Shown piece after piece: positions 7,774-15,195 of a DNA stretch of 18,199 nt (position 1 is its first letter; each line of letters opens with the position of its first letter). The notes beneath the pieces are model-generated. The model worked only from the letters and a program-made list of their open reading frames with translations. It was not told the DNA's origin and made no database searches. The DNA is taken from assembly GCA_964550165.1 (NCBI GenBank), contig CAZJYC010000052.1, positions 1-18,199 on the forward strand, given 5' to 3'. A program made the position numbers and the translations under genes. The stretch comes from CAZJYC01 sp964550165. GTDB lineage: Bacteria; Acidobacteriota; Aminicenantia; Aminicenantales; Aminicenantaceae.

Positions 7774-8433
7774 TCAGAAGAACACAGAAAAACCAAAGAA
7801 TATCCTGTGGTAGGTGTGACCTTCGGTTATTTTATAAATGGTGTCGATATCTTCTTTAAAGGCAAAATGCATGAAGCGATATTCGATTCTTAAAGCAACG
7901 CTATTGGTAGCAAACCACTTAATTCCGCCTCCTGCGTTCCAGGCAAATGAAGAATGACTTTCACCCTCTTCGCCCGTTTCATCATAAGATACCCTCGCTA
8001 GCCCGGCTCCTCCGATGACAAAAGGCATAACTTTAGAAGCAGTTTTAAAATTATAAGCAACATTGGCAAGCAAAAGAGATGATGTTTGAGAGTATGAGTA
8101 ATCTTCTTCGCTATATTTCACATACGTATGGACAATTTCAGGCTCTAATTCAATATTGTTAGTAAGAAAATAGCCTAATCTTACGGGAACACTGAGTGTT
8201 GTAATAGTGTAAGGGTCAAATTCCTCTCCGTCATATTTTGTCTTTATTCTGTCTATATTTAGATATGTAGCTATAGAAAATTCGAACTTCCCTTTTTCTA
8301 CTGTGGTTCCACCTGTTTGTTCTTCTTCAGTCCGGGCATTTTCGTTATTGGTTGAAGGACTGGCATAGCCGAGAAAAGCAAAGCTAGAGATGCAAAAAAT
8401 TAAGACAATTAGATTGATTACGCTTCTTTTCAT
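7774..8433 (-). CDS. Outer-membrane beta-barrel protein (small OMP family)
   Basis: A 219-residue protein with a Sec signal peptide (MKRSVINLIVLIFC..., probable cleavage after LGYAS or nearby). A charged low-complexity linker (NNENARTEEEQTGG) follows, then alternating amphipathic strands: KFEFSIATYL, SVPVRLGYFL, IELEPEIVHTYVKY, SLLLANVAYNF, VMPFVIGGAGLARVSY, SVALRIEYRFMHF, and a final strand HRIFFGFSVFF ending in Phe. The terminal aromatic residue is the usual barrel-assembly signal. Size and pattern fit an eight-stranded OmpA/OmpW-like porin-family barrel. A very strong ribosome site (AAAGGAGG) precedes the ATG at 8433. The upstream promoter lies inside the remnant of another barrel-protein gene. 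The cargo or partner cannot be inferred. The spacer 7547-7773 to the next gene is AT-rich and shows no feature I can support. Confidence 0.85.
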   Translation of the reverse strand: MKRSVINLIVLIFCISSFAFLGYASPSTNNENARTEEEQTGGTTVEKGKFEFSIATYLNIDRIKTKYDGEEFDPYTITTLSVPVRLGYFLTNNIELEPEIVHTYVKYSEEDYSYSQTSSLLLANVAYNFKTASKVMPFVIGGAGLARVSYDETGEEGESHSSFAWNAGGGIKWFATNSVALRIEYRFMHFAFKEDIDTIYKITEGHTYHRIFFGFSVFF

Positions 8434-8464
8434 TATTACCTCCTTTTTTTAAAAGCTTATCACG

Positions 8465-8491
8465 AATATAACAGAAATTATTTTTTGTCAA
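8465..8491 (-). promoter_or_regulatory. Sigma-70-type promoter of the outer-membrane barrel gene
   Basis: On the minus strand a perfect TTGACA (8491-8486) is followed after 15 bases by TATATT (8470-8465). The spacer is shorter than the ideal 17, but both hexamers are good and the position, about 30 bases before the strong ribosome site, is right. The -35 box abuts the first in-frame GTG of the broken barrel gene on the other strand. Confidence 0.5.
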
Positions 8492-8780
8492 GTGTTGCTT
8501 TCCGCTCTTTGTGGGTCTGCTCTAGCTGAGGACTATCCCACAAACGAGGGAAGCAAAATCATCACAGGGGCCTTCAGCTTTTCCAGTGCTGGCGGAGATC
8601 TGTATGAATATGATGAGAGTAGATATAATACATTCCACCTGACTCCATCCATGAGCTATTTCATAGTTCCAGGTTTTGCCCTTGGAGCCAAGTTTATTTT
8701 AAACAGAATCGCAAGACGGGGATTCTGAAAGCGGCAACAAGTTCAATATCTTAGCAGGATTTATTATTTTTCTTTATTAG
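8492..8780 (+). pseudogene. Broken outer-membrane beta-barrel protein gene
   Basis: The frame beginning near 8492 encodes the end of a signal peptide (LLSALCGSALAEDYP) and the first strands of a barrel (GAFSFSSAGGDLYEYDESRY, then TPSMSYFIVPGFALGAKFIL), but runs into TGA at 8726-8728. If one base is skipped near 8708, the next frame continues the same protein as SQDGDSESGNKFNILAGFIIFLY up to TAG at 8778-8780. An ALGAKF...SQDGDS order is what such barrel proteins normally show, so this reads as a frameshift. No ATG and no ribosome site precede it: the frame is open back to 8453 but only GTG/TTG codons occur, so the true start is gone. The downstream strands are also missing. I therefore call a 5'- and 3'-truncated, frameshifted relic. 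A sequencing error could explain the frameshift but not the missing ends. Confidence 0.7.
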
Positions 8781-8890
8781 AAAAACAACGACTTCTATAA
8801 GCACTCAGCGGAAAGAATGGCCCAGGTTGCTCTCTATGAACGGAAGAACCCTTCCGCCGTCTCGAAAACCTTGATAAGGGGGACGCAAAT

Positions 8891-8918
8891 TGAGAAAACC
8901 TCCAGCGGAGTTTTTTTG
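8891..8918. terminator. Weak hairpin between the barrel relic and the three-domain gene
   Basis: CTCC-AGC-GGAG flanked by A-rich and T-rich arms (AAAAC on the left, TTTTTTT on the right) can form a short stem, with a mismatch between the GC and AT parts. It lies right after the stop of the minus-strand gene at 8919 and has T-runs on both strands, so it could serve as a modest bidirectional terminator. The remainder of 8781-8918 shows nothing I can support. Confidence 0.25.
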
Positions 8919-11900
8919 TCAAGTGATGCATACCGGGTCCTCGGCGAGAATTCGATCGAGGGAATTGACAAGCTTGTCCGCATCGTCTTTGGTGAAAACG
9001 AGAGGCGGCTTGATCTTGAGCACATTCCGCCTTGGCCCTTCCAGATTGATGAGAATGCCTTCCTCCTTCATTCGCTCGACGATATAAGCCGTATGCTCGG
9101 GGGCCGGTGCTCGAGTTTTTCTGTCCTTGACCAGCTCAACGCCCAGAAAAAGACCCAGGCCGCGCACATCGCCGATGAGCGGATATTTCGTCTGGAGTTC
9201 CTTCAACCGGGATTTCAGATAACTGCCGATTTTAAGCGCGTTTTCCTGGAGCTTTTCCTTTTCGATTACATCCAGGACAGCCAGCCCGACAGCGCAGGAA
9301 ACAGGATTTCCGCCGTAAGTGTTGAAATATTCCATGCCCGTGGCAAAAGCATCGGCGATTTCTGGCGTTGTCACCACCGCGGCCAGAGGATGGCCGTCGC
9401 CGATGGGCTTTCCGAGAGTCACGATGTCCGGAATGACACCCTGAGTCTCGAAGCCCCAGAAATGCGTTCCGAGGCGGGCAAACCCTACCTGGACTTCATC
9501 GGCGATGCAGACTCCTCCTGCACTTCGCACGTGCTGGTAAGCATACTTCAAATAGCCGTCAGGGAGGACGATATGCCCGCCCACACCTGGCAGGGATTCG
9601 CAGATGAAGGCGGCGATTTTCCTGCCTTTCTTTTGAACCTGCTCGATGGCCAGGCGAATGTGTTCTGCGTATTTTTTTCCGGCCTTGGGGTCTCCATACA
9701 GAAATGCGCCCCGGTAAAGGTCTGGCATCGGAACGACGTGCGTATGAGGTGGTTTGCCAGAGCCTCCTGGTCCATTGAACTTATAAGGACTGATCTCGAT
9801 CAGGGAGGTCAGGTGGCCGTGATAAGCATTATCCACCACGACGACATCTTTCTGACCTGTATAATTTCGGGCTAGACGCAGGGCTAAGTCGTTAGCCTCG
9901 CTCCCGGAATTGACGATGTAGCAAACGCGGAGCGGCTCCGGCATTTTGGCGGACAGCCTCTGGGCATAGCGGACAAGGTTGTCATGAAGATACCGGGTAT
10001 TCGTCTTGAGGACGGCCATCTGTTGAGCTGCAGCGCGGACAACTTCAGGATGGCAATGTCCGACGTTGGGGACGTTGTTGATGGCGTCCAGGTAACGCCT
10101 GCCGGTATCATCGTAAAGATACTGCATCGCCCCGCGGACAATTTTTAAAGGCTTTTTGTAGGTAAGGCTCAGCGATTTGCCGACGTGTTTTTTTCTGAGC
10201 TCCATGATTTCTTCAGCCGAAAAAGGTCTTTTTTCCGTTTTGATGTCATGAATTTGAGCGATGAGATTCGGATCAGGGCACAGGCTGAGCCAGATTTTCT
10301 TCTCCGTGTATCTTGCGGCCCCAGGTAACGAACAATCGAGTCCCAGCAAATCGAGGACGACCTGGAAGTGGACATGAGGCGGCCAGCCGCCGCTCTCCCT
10401 TTCTCCTGCGACTTTGCCAATTTTTTCTCCTCTTTTGAGCTTTTTTCCGGGTGATAATTTTGCCAGGGAATCCCTGGAAAGATGCCTGTAGAGCGTGTGA
10501 AAAACAATTTTTCCTTTATTCACGGTATGTTCGAGGATGAGAGTTGAGCCGCCATCCTTTTCGGCCTGTTTTCTCTTCTGGACACAGGACACCGTTCCGG
10601 GCAGGGGTGAAAAAACAGGAGTTCCGGGCTTGGCAAATATGTCCAGGCCAAGATGGGTGAGTCCGCCCTCATCCGTTTTCAGACCCGCAAATTCAGTCAA
10701 ATCATGCGTCTGAGCCAGGCGGGTTTCCGCATACCTTCCAATCCCTATTTTGGCTCCGGCTTTTTCCATTTCTGCCTGGATTGAGGAGGCGAAAACTCTG
10801 CGCTCTTTAAGAAATGGCACATCCTGCAAAAACAGGCTTCCTGGACTGAGGTCGAGCGTTATGGCTTTAGCCGGCTTAGGGTCAGTTTTGACAACAGGGC
10901 TGAAACGAGGCTGGTTCTTCCGAATCCAGCGCACAAACTGGCGCGATTCCGGACAGGCAGTCATCCCGCAGGCATCGCGCAATGTATAATAAACAAGATT
11001 CGGGGGAACAAACCTCAATCTTTGAAGAAGGTTCCAGGCATCTCTTTCTGAAATTGTCAGGTAGTTGTCCCCAGGCCTCAGCTTTTTCTGGCAGGCTGAA
11101 ATCGCAACGCTCAGGCACAGGCGGAGTGCAGACAAATAAAATAAAATCCGCAGCTCTTCATTCTTCAAGGGAATGAGCGAGTTGTAGCCGGCCACAACCG
11201 GAGAAGCGGCACGCAACGGATCTTTTTTTTTGAGCATGACATAGGCTAAGGCCACGGCAAGTTCGGCAAGCTCATAAGAATAGACCGTGTCGCCGAAGTC
11301 GATGATTCCAGCGACCGACCTTTTCCCAAAACTATCCGGAGAAGAGTCGGGGAACGAGATGATAACGTTGTAGTCGTTGGCATCGTTATGGATGATGCCC
11401 TGGGCAAGGGAAGGAAGCAGGGGAGAAGCGGTTTTTTCGAATTGAGAGAGGTAATATTTTAGCAGGACTCGAGCCTTCCTGTCCGGTATATGCCTCATGT
11501 AGAACCGGACAGTGGCCGGGCCGTTCTTCAAATTCCAGATTAGATTTTCCTGAAAATCTTTTTTTCGCAGGCTCCTCGAAGTCAGGACAAGCTGGCCGAT
11601 AAAACGGCCAAAGTCAAAGAGAAGCTCTGGCGTTTGCGGATTGACACGGGCCAGGGTCGTGCCTTCAATGTATGTCACCAGCCTGACAAAATGGACAAAG
11701 CCCGCGCTATCCTCTACGGTTGAAATTGTCCTGCCCGAAATATCAGTCAACGCCCGGGGGCAAAGCTCCCTGCCGCTTTTTTTGATGAGATGGTCCATGA
11801 CAGAGTTCTGAAACTCAAGGACGCCTTTTCTTTCTAAGGCATTAGCAATCTTGAGGACGTACTGCTCTCCCGAGGTGCTCCTGAGATAGAAATTCTGGTC

Positions 11901-12008
11901 CCGCTCGCTCGGAAGCGGGCTGGCTGAGACAGAAATTCCGTATTTTTTCCTGGCGATGCGGACCGCATCCGCTTCTTCAAACACGGGGGTCTTATCCACA
12001 GTCGACAT
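8919..12008 (-). CDS. Three-domain protein: APH-type kinase, M23 metallopeptidase, class-III PLP enzyme (phospholyase-like)
   Basis: A 1029-residue protein with three recognisable enzymes. Residues about 20-330 are an aminoglycoside-phosphotransferase-type small-molecule kinase, with IIHNDANDYN (His207, Asp209, Asn214) and IIDFGD (Asp237). Residues about 420-560 are an M23 (LytM-like) zinc peptidase with HLGLD (His452, Asp456) and HVHF (His545, His547), so all usual zinc ligands are present. Residues about 605-1025 are a class-III aminotransferase-fold PLP enzyme: SGSEAND (701-707), AYHGH (728-732), ADEVQVGFAR (836-845, Asp837) and GKP (Lys867, the presumed Schiff-base lysine). In vertebrates the kinase and PLP parts correspond to hydroxylysine kinase and phosphoethanolamine/phosphohydroxylysine phospholyases; a phosphorylate-then-eliminate route for an amino alcohol is therefore inferred. 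There is no signal peptide, so the M23 part would be cytoplasmic. ATG at 12008 follows AAAAGGAG. It stands alone, with no evident operon. Confidence 0.92.
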   Translation of the reverse strand: MSTVDKTPVFEEADAVRIARKKYGISVSASPLPSERDQNFYLRSTSGEQYVLKIANALERKGVLEFQNSVMDHLIKKSGRELCPRALTDISGRTISTVEDSAGFVHFVRLVTYIEGTTLARVNPQTPELLFDFGRFIGQLVLTSRSLRKKDFQENLIWNLKNGPATVRFYMRHIPDRKARVLLKYYLSQFEKTASPLLPSLAQGIIHNDANDYNVIISFPDSSPDSFGKRSVAGIIDFGDTVYSYELAELAVALAYVMLKKKDPLRAASPVVAGYNSLIPLKNEELRILFYLSALRLCLSVAISACQKKLRPGDNYLTISERDAWNLLQRLRFVPPNLVYYTLRDACGMTACPESRQFVRWIRKNQPRFSPVVKTDPKPAKAITLDLSPGSLFLQDVPFLKERRVFASSIQAEMEKAGAKIGIGRYAETRLAQTHDLTEFAGLKTDEGGLTHLGLDIFAKPGTPVFSPLPGTVSCVQKRKQAEKDGGSTLILEHTVNKGKIVFHTLYRHLSRDSLAKLSPGKKLKRGEKIGKVAGERESGGWPPHVHFQVVLDLLGLDCSLPGAARYTEKKIWLSLCPDPNLIAQIHDIKTEKRPFSAEEIMELRKKHVGKSLSLTYKKPLKIVRGAMQYLYDDTGRRYLDAINNVPNVGHCHPEVVRAAAQQMAVLKTNTRYLHDNLVRYAQRLSAKMPEPLRVCYIVNSGSEANDLALRLARNYTGQKDVVVVDNAYHGHLTSLIEISPYKFNGPGGSGKPPHTHVVPMPDLYRGAFLYGDPKAGKKYAEHIRLAIEQVQKKGRKIAAFICESLPGVGGHIVLPDGYLKYAYQHVRSAGGVCIADEVQVGFARLGTHFWGFETQGVIPDIVTLGKPIGDGHPLAAVVTTPEIADAFATGMEYFNTYGGNPVSCAVGLAVLDVIEKEKLQENALKIGSYLKSRLKELQTKYPLIGDVRGLGLFLGVELVKDRKTRAPAPEHTAYIVERMKEEGILINLEGPRRNVLKIKPPLVFTKDDADKLVNSLDRILAEDPVCIT

Positions 12009-12223
12009 CTCCCTTCTCCTTTTTATACAAGAATTTCATCCGGGATAATCCTTAAACTTTCTTCAATCAGATATCCCATGAATGTTTTAATTCTTATCTC
12101 CAGTCTGTCTTGCGAAAATACCACAGCAGATCAGAATGGTCAATTTTAAGATTCCCTTCGCGATTCCAGAATAACCAAATGCTCTCCAGATAGAAATTCA
12201 GCGAGCTTGAATAAATTCTTTAG

Positions 12224-12253
12224 TTGAATTGAAGCTGCGAAAGAAGTAAAATT
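12224..12253 (+). promoter_or_regulatory. Candidate sigma-70 promoter of the AAA+ ATPase gene
   Basis: TTGAAT (12224-12229), an 18-base spacer and TAAAAT (12248-12253) lie about 40 bases before the ATG at 12293, giving a short leader. This is the best match in the divergent spacer 12009-12292, which otherwise shows no gene or stable hairpin. Confidence 0.4.
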
Positions 12254-12292
12254 TGTCATCAGGGATGTAAGACTGGACTTTTTTTGGCAGCC

Positions 12293-13786
12293 ATGACCGG
12301 TATCGAGACAGTAAAAAAATGCATAATTGCCAAATACCCGATTGTCTATATCATCTCCTGGGAAGAAGGAAGGGTGGAAAGGAGTCTTGAATCTCTACTC
12401 CAATCCATTTTGCCCAATCATGAATTCTTTGTCTGGAGTTCTTCCTTCGGGATTAAGAAAAAGGAAGACAAAATACCTGAGACCCGGGATCCAATCAAAG
12501 CCATTGAATTTGTGATCTCGTACGATAAACCCTCAGCCTTTCTCTTTAAAGACCTGCATCCCTTTGTTCTCCAGAGACCAGAGGTCTTAAGAGGCGTAAG
12601 GGACGCCTATCAAGCCCTTAAGAATACATCAAAATTTCTCTTTCTGCTTTCTCCCTTTGTCATCTTGCCGAATGAGTTGAAAAAAGAAATAGAGATCATT
12701 GATTTTCCACTGCCCGGCTTCAGTGAATTAGAAGATCTTCTGAATCAGGTTCTCCTCTCCCATCAGAAAAAAGGGATTTCCATCAAACTCAGAGAGGAGG
12801 ATAAAAAGAATTTTGTGCTTGGCCTTCAGGGATTAACTCTTGATGAAGCCTTTCGATCCCTCATAAAGATATTCCATGGAAAAGCTTCCATCACAGCCGA
12901 TATTCTTAACGAGCTTCATATGGAGAAAAAGCAGATTATTCTGAAAGAAGTTATTCTTGAATATGTCCACAACACTCCCCGGATCGATGAGATCGGGGGA
13001 CTTGAAAATCTTAAAGACTGGCTCAGAAAAAGACAGAAGGCATTTACTCCAGAGGCCCGGAAATTCGGACTCGATCAGCCCAAGGGATTGCTCGTTATGG
13101 GAGTAAGCGGTTGTGGGAAAACCATTTCTGTCAAGACCATATCATCTCTGTGGTCCCTTCCCCTCTTTCGGCTCGACATGAACCTTGTTTATTCGGGCAT
13201 AGCAGGCCCTCCTGAAGAGGCCTTTGCCAGGGCTCTCAAAACCATGGATTCTCTTGCTCCAGCGATCCTCTGGATAGATGAGATCGAAAGCGGCATCAAT
13301 GACAAAGTCTCAGAGGGCGCCACGGGAAGAATACTCGGTTATTTCCTCACCTGGATGCAGGAACATCAATCATCTGTTTTTGTCGCTGCGACGGCCAATA
13401 GGATAGATCTTCTGCCCGCAGAGCTTCTGAGAAGAGGACGATTTGATCAGATCTTCTTCGTGGACCTTCCCGTGGAAAAAGAGCGGGAAGAGATTTTCAG
13501 GATTCATCTCAGGAAGAGAGCTCCCAACTTTGAAGGGTTTAACATCGCTCCACTAGCTAAGATTACAAAAGGATGGTCTGGGGCTGAGATAGAGCAGGCA
13601 ATAATATCCGCAATGTATGAGGCCTTTAATGAGAAAAGAGCCCTCTCCGAGGATGATCTTTTCAGAATATTTTCAAGGTCGGTTCCCCTTTCCACGACCA
13701 TGTACGAACAGATAAGAAAGATCAGAGAATGGGCACACAGGAGGGCTGTAAAAGCTTCCCAAGCTTCCGCTGCCGCGGAAATATAG
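12293..13786 (+). CDS. AAA+ ATPase, Ycf46-like
   Basis: A 497-residue AAA+ ATPase. The N-terminal ~225 residues form a divergent domain (YPIVYIISWEEGRVE near 15-29; FLFKDLHPFV near 83-92) that resembles a decayed P-loop fold without a Walker A. The C-terminal domain is complete: Walker A GVSGCGKT (270-277), Walker B ILWIDEIE (325-332), sensor-1 ATAN (366-369), arginine-finger region LLRRGRFDQ (378-386), and the sensor-2 region WSGAEIEQAI. This two-part layout is that of Ycf46 and its bacterial relatives, linked in cyanobacteria to photosynthetic carbon uptake and elsewhere of unknown role. Substrate remodelling as a ring is expected from the family. The ATG at 12293 is used; an in-frame TTG at 12284 is possible, and neither has a good ribosome site. 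It is a single-gene unit converging on truD. Confidence 0.88.
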   Translation: MTGIETVKKCIIAKYPIVYIISWEEGRVERSLESLLQSILPNHEFFVWSSSFGIKKKEDKIPETRDPIKAIEFVISYDKPSAFLFKDLHPFVLQRPEVLRGVRDAYQALKNTSKFLFLLSPFVILPNELKKEIEIIDFPLPGFSELEDLLNQVLLSHQKKGISIKLREEDKKNFVLGLQGLTLDEAFRSLIKIFHGKASITADILNELHMEKKQIILKEVILEYVHNTPRIDEIGGLENLKDWLRKRQKAFTPEARKFGLDQPKGLLVMGVSGCGKTISVKTISSLWSLPLFRLDMNLVYSGIAGPPEEAFARALKTMDSLAPAILWIDEIESGINDKVSEGATGRILGYFLTWMQEHQSSVFVAATANRIDLLPAELLRRGRFDQIFFVDLPVEKEREEIFRIHLRKRAPNFEGFNIAPLAKITKGWSGAEIEQAIISAMYEAFNEKRALSEDDLFRIFSRSVPLSTTMYEQIRKIREWAHRRAVKASQASAAAEI

Positions 13787-13820
13787 GAGTAGTAGCACAG
13801 AATTTTGGACAGATTCCGGT

Positions 13821-13846
13821 ATCCGCGAAGCCTTCAGGATTTTTAG
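13821..13846 (+). terminator. Possible terminator of the AAA+ ATPase gene
   Basis: ATCC (13821-13824) can pair with GGAT (13837-13840), with an inner GAA/TTC pair around a three-base loop. The downstream arm runs into TTTTTAG. It lies 35 bases past the stop, in the spacer between converging genes. The stem is broken by an internal loop, so stability is modest. Confidence 0.35.
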
Positions 13847-13887
13847 TATTTAAAAAAAAGTGAATTCAAACCGGATAGGGATCCTTT

Positions 13888-15042
13888 CTATGGCACCAAG
13901 CTCAATCTTTTCATCAGCATGGTGGCATAGGAACCTCTGGGAAGGAAGAAGGAAAGTGTCATTTTCTTTTTCGTTGCGTGAAGTTCATCCTCTGCTTTAT
14001 CGATGATTTTGATGTCATCGGGGATGATGACCGCTTTTCTCAGGAAAGATTTGAAGTAGACTTTGCTCAGGACCTTTGTTCTGAAGGAACTGTATTTAAG
14101 CTCTTTCTCTTTCAATATCTCTTCATAAAGCGATTGTGTGGGGCTATCCGGAAATTGCATTTTGGCTGAAGCCGTGGGAAGCTCAAGATCGCTCAGGTAG
14201 AGAAATGCTTCCTTGTCGAGCTTTCTCCAGAAAAGATAGCTTCCCTCAATGCCTTTCACTTCTTCAAGTTTTTTGGCCTTTTGTTGGACAAATCTCCTCA
14301 GGAGCTCATTCCACAGGTGAGATTGAAAGGCGGAATAGAGCATCGAGACTTCTTCCTCCGGAATCCAGTCCAACGCCCTGGCTAAATCCTTTGGGTAATC
14401 TTTCAGAAATCGAAATATCCTTTTTTCGACAGGATATTTGGCATAGCTCAGGCAGGTCTTCCAATCTCTCCAATTTTTGAAAATGCCATCTTTCCTTTCT
14501 CTTTCTTTTCTTTTTTTATTGGTCGAGATGGATGTCAGATAGACTTGAAGAGCGTCATTCCAGTGTTGTTTGAGAATTTTCTCGGCAAAGAAGCCCTTTT
14601 CCGGGCTGTAGCTTCTGAACCTTTGGTCATCGAAAAAATTCGGAAAGCCGAATGTCTCAACCTCTTCAATGTTTCTCTCGATAGTCTCAAAATCTTCGAG
14701 ATTTCGCGTGGTCACTCTGAAAAAATTGCCTTTTATAAGGTCAGGACTCATGGGCCTTAGCATGAATCCTTTTGACTCTATAGAGAAATCCTCTCCTTGC
14801 CGGGTATAATCCCTTCGATCTTTGATGGTGATGAACTGCGAGGTCAGCCCGTGCTTGTCTTTTTTTCCTCCATAAGAGAATTTTCTGGAAGGAAGGGAAA
14901 GAGACTTGGCTAAGAAATGGATGAGGTCAAGGGTATTCCAGTTTTTTTTCCTCAGAAGATAAACTCTGTAACTCCCTTTTTCGCGCAAGGGTAGGTCTGC
15001 TTTTTCTTCAACGATGAAATCTTCCGGAATTGATTTGATCAT
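13888..15042 (-). CDS. truD: tRNA pseudouridine(13) synthase TruD
   Basis: A 384-residue TruD-family enzyme that converts U13 of tRNA to pseudouridine in the cytoplasm. The N-terminus IPEDFIVEEKADLPL is the family opening. YGGKKDKHGLTSQF (about 57-70) holds the catalytic aspartate, Asp62, equivalent to Asp80 of E. coli TruD. PNFFDDQRF (about 134-142) corresponds to the usual NYFG-QRFG motif but has DD in place of G-x, and Arg-Ser after RF. The middle (about 175-330) carries the Lys-rich insertion domain expected for TruD. Length is normal. ATG at 15042 is the only usable start in the open frame, although no ribosome site is visible. It is transcribed away from the folate gene at 15196 across a 150-base spacer. 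Confidence 0.93.
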   Translation of the reverse strand: MIKSIPEDFIVEEKADLPLREKGSYRVYLLRKKNWNTLDLIHFLAKSLSLPSRKFSYGGKKDKHGLTSQFITIKDRRDYTRQGEDFSIESKGFMLRPMSPDLIKGNFFRVTTRNLEDFETIERNIEEVETFGFPNFFDDQRFRSYSPEKGFFAEKILKQHWNDALQVYLTSISTNKKRKERERKDGIFKNWRDWKTCLSYAKYPVEKRIFRFLKDYPKDLARALDWIPEEEVSMLYSAFQSHLWNELLRRFVQQKAKKLEEVKGIEGSYLFWRKLDKEAFLYLSDLELPTASAKMQFPDSPTQSLYEEILKEKELKYSSFRTKVLSKVYFKSFLRKAVIIPDDIKIIDKAEDELHATKKKMTLSFFLPRGSYATMLMKRLSLVP

Positions 15043-15146
15043 ACAGAGATTATGGCAAAAAACGGCAGAAAAGTCAGGAACAAGTTAACCTTTTGAATTC
15101 TCTGCGTCAAAAAAAATGCTTTCAGGCAAAAATTTAAATTCGCCTT

Positions 15147-15176
15147 TTGGCAGATTTGATAGATTTATTGTAATAT
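15147..15176 (+). promoter_or_regulatory. Candidate sigma-70 promoter of the folate cyclo-ligase gene
   Basis: TTGGCA (15147-15152) and TAATAT (15171-15176) are separated by 18 bases. Transcription would begin near 15183, which places the ATG at 15175 upstream of the message and favours the start at 15196. Confidence 0.45.
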
Positions 15177-15184
15177 GGACAGAC

Positions 15185-15189
15185 AAGGA
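15185..15189 (+). promoter_or_regulatory. Ribosome binding site that decides the start at 15196
   Basis: AAGGA at 15185-15189 is six bases before the ATG at 15196. The earlier in-frame ATG at 15175 has no such site, and the later ones at 15211 and 15220 are not preceded by one. Confidence 0.5.
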
Positions 15190-15195
15190 CAAGCG

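Noticed and set aside
8817..9875. Long open frame of 352 codons on the plus strand
   Set aside because: It lies almost wholly antisense to the PLP domain of the three-domain gene, has no recognisable domain and no ribosome site; the minus-strand frame has all catalytic motifs.
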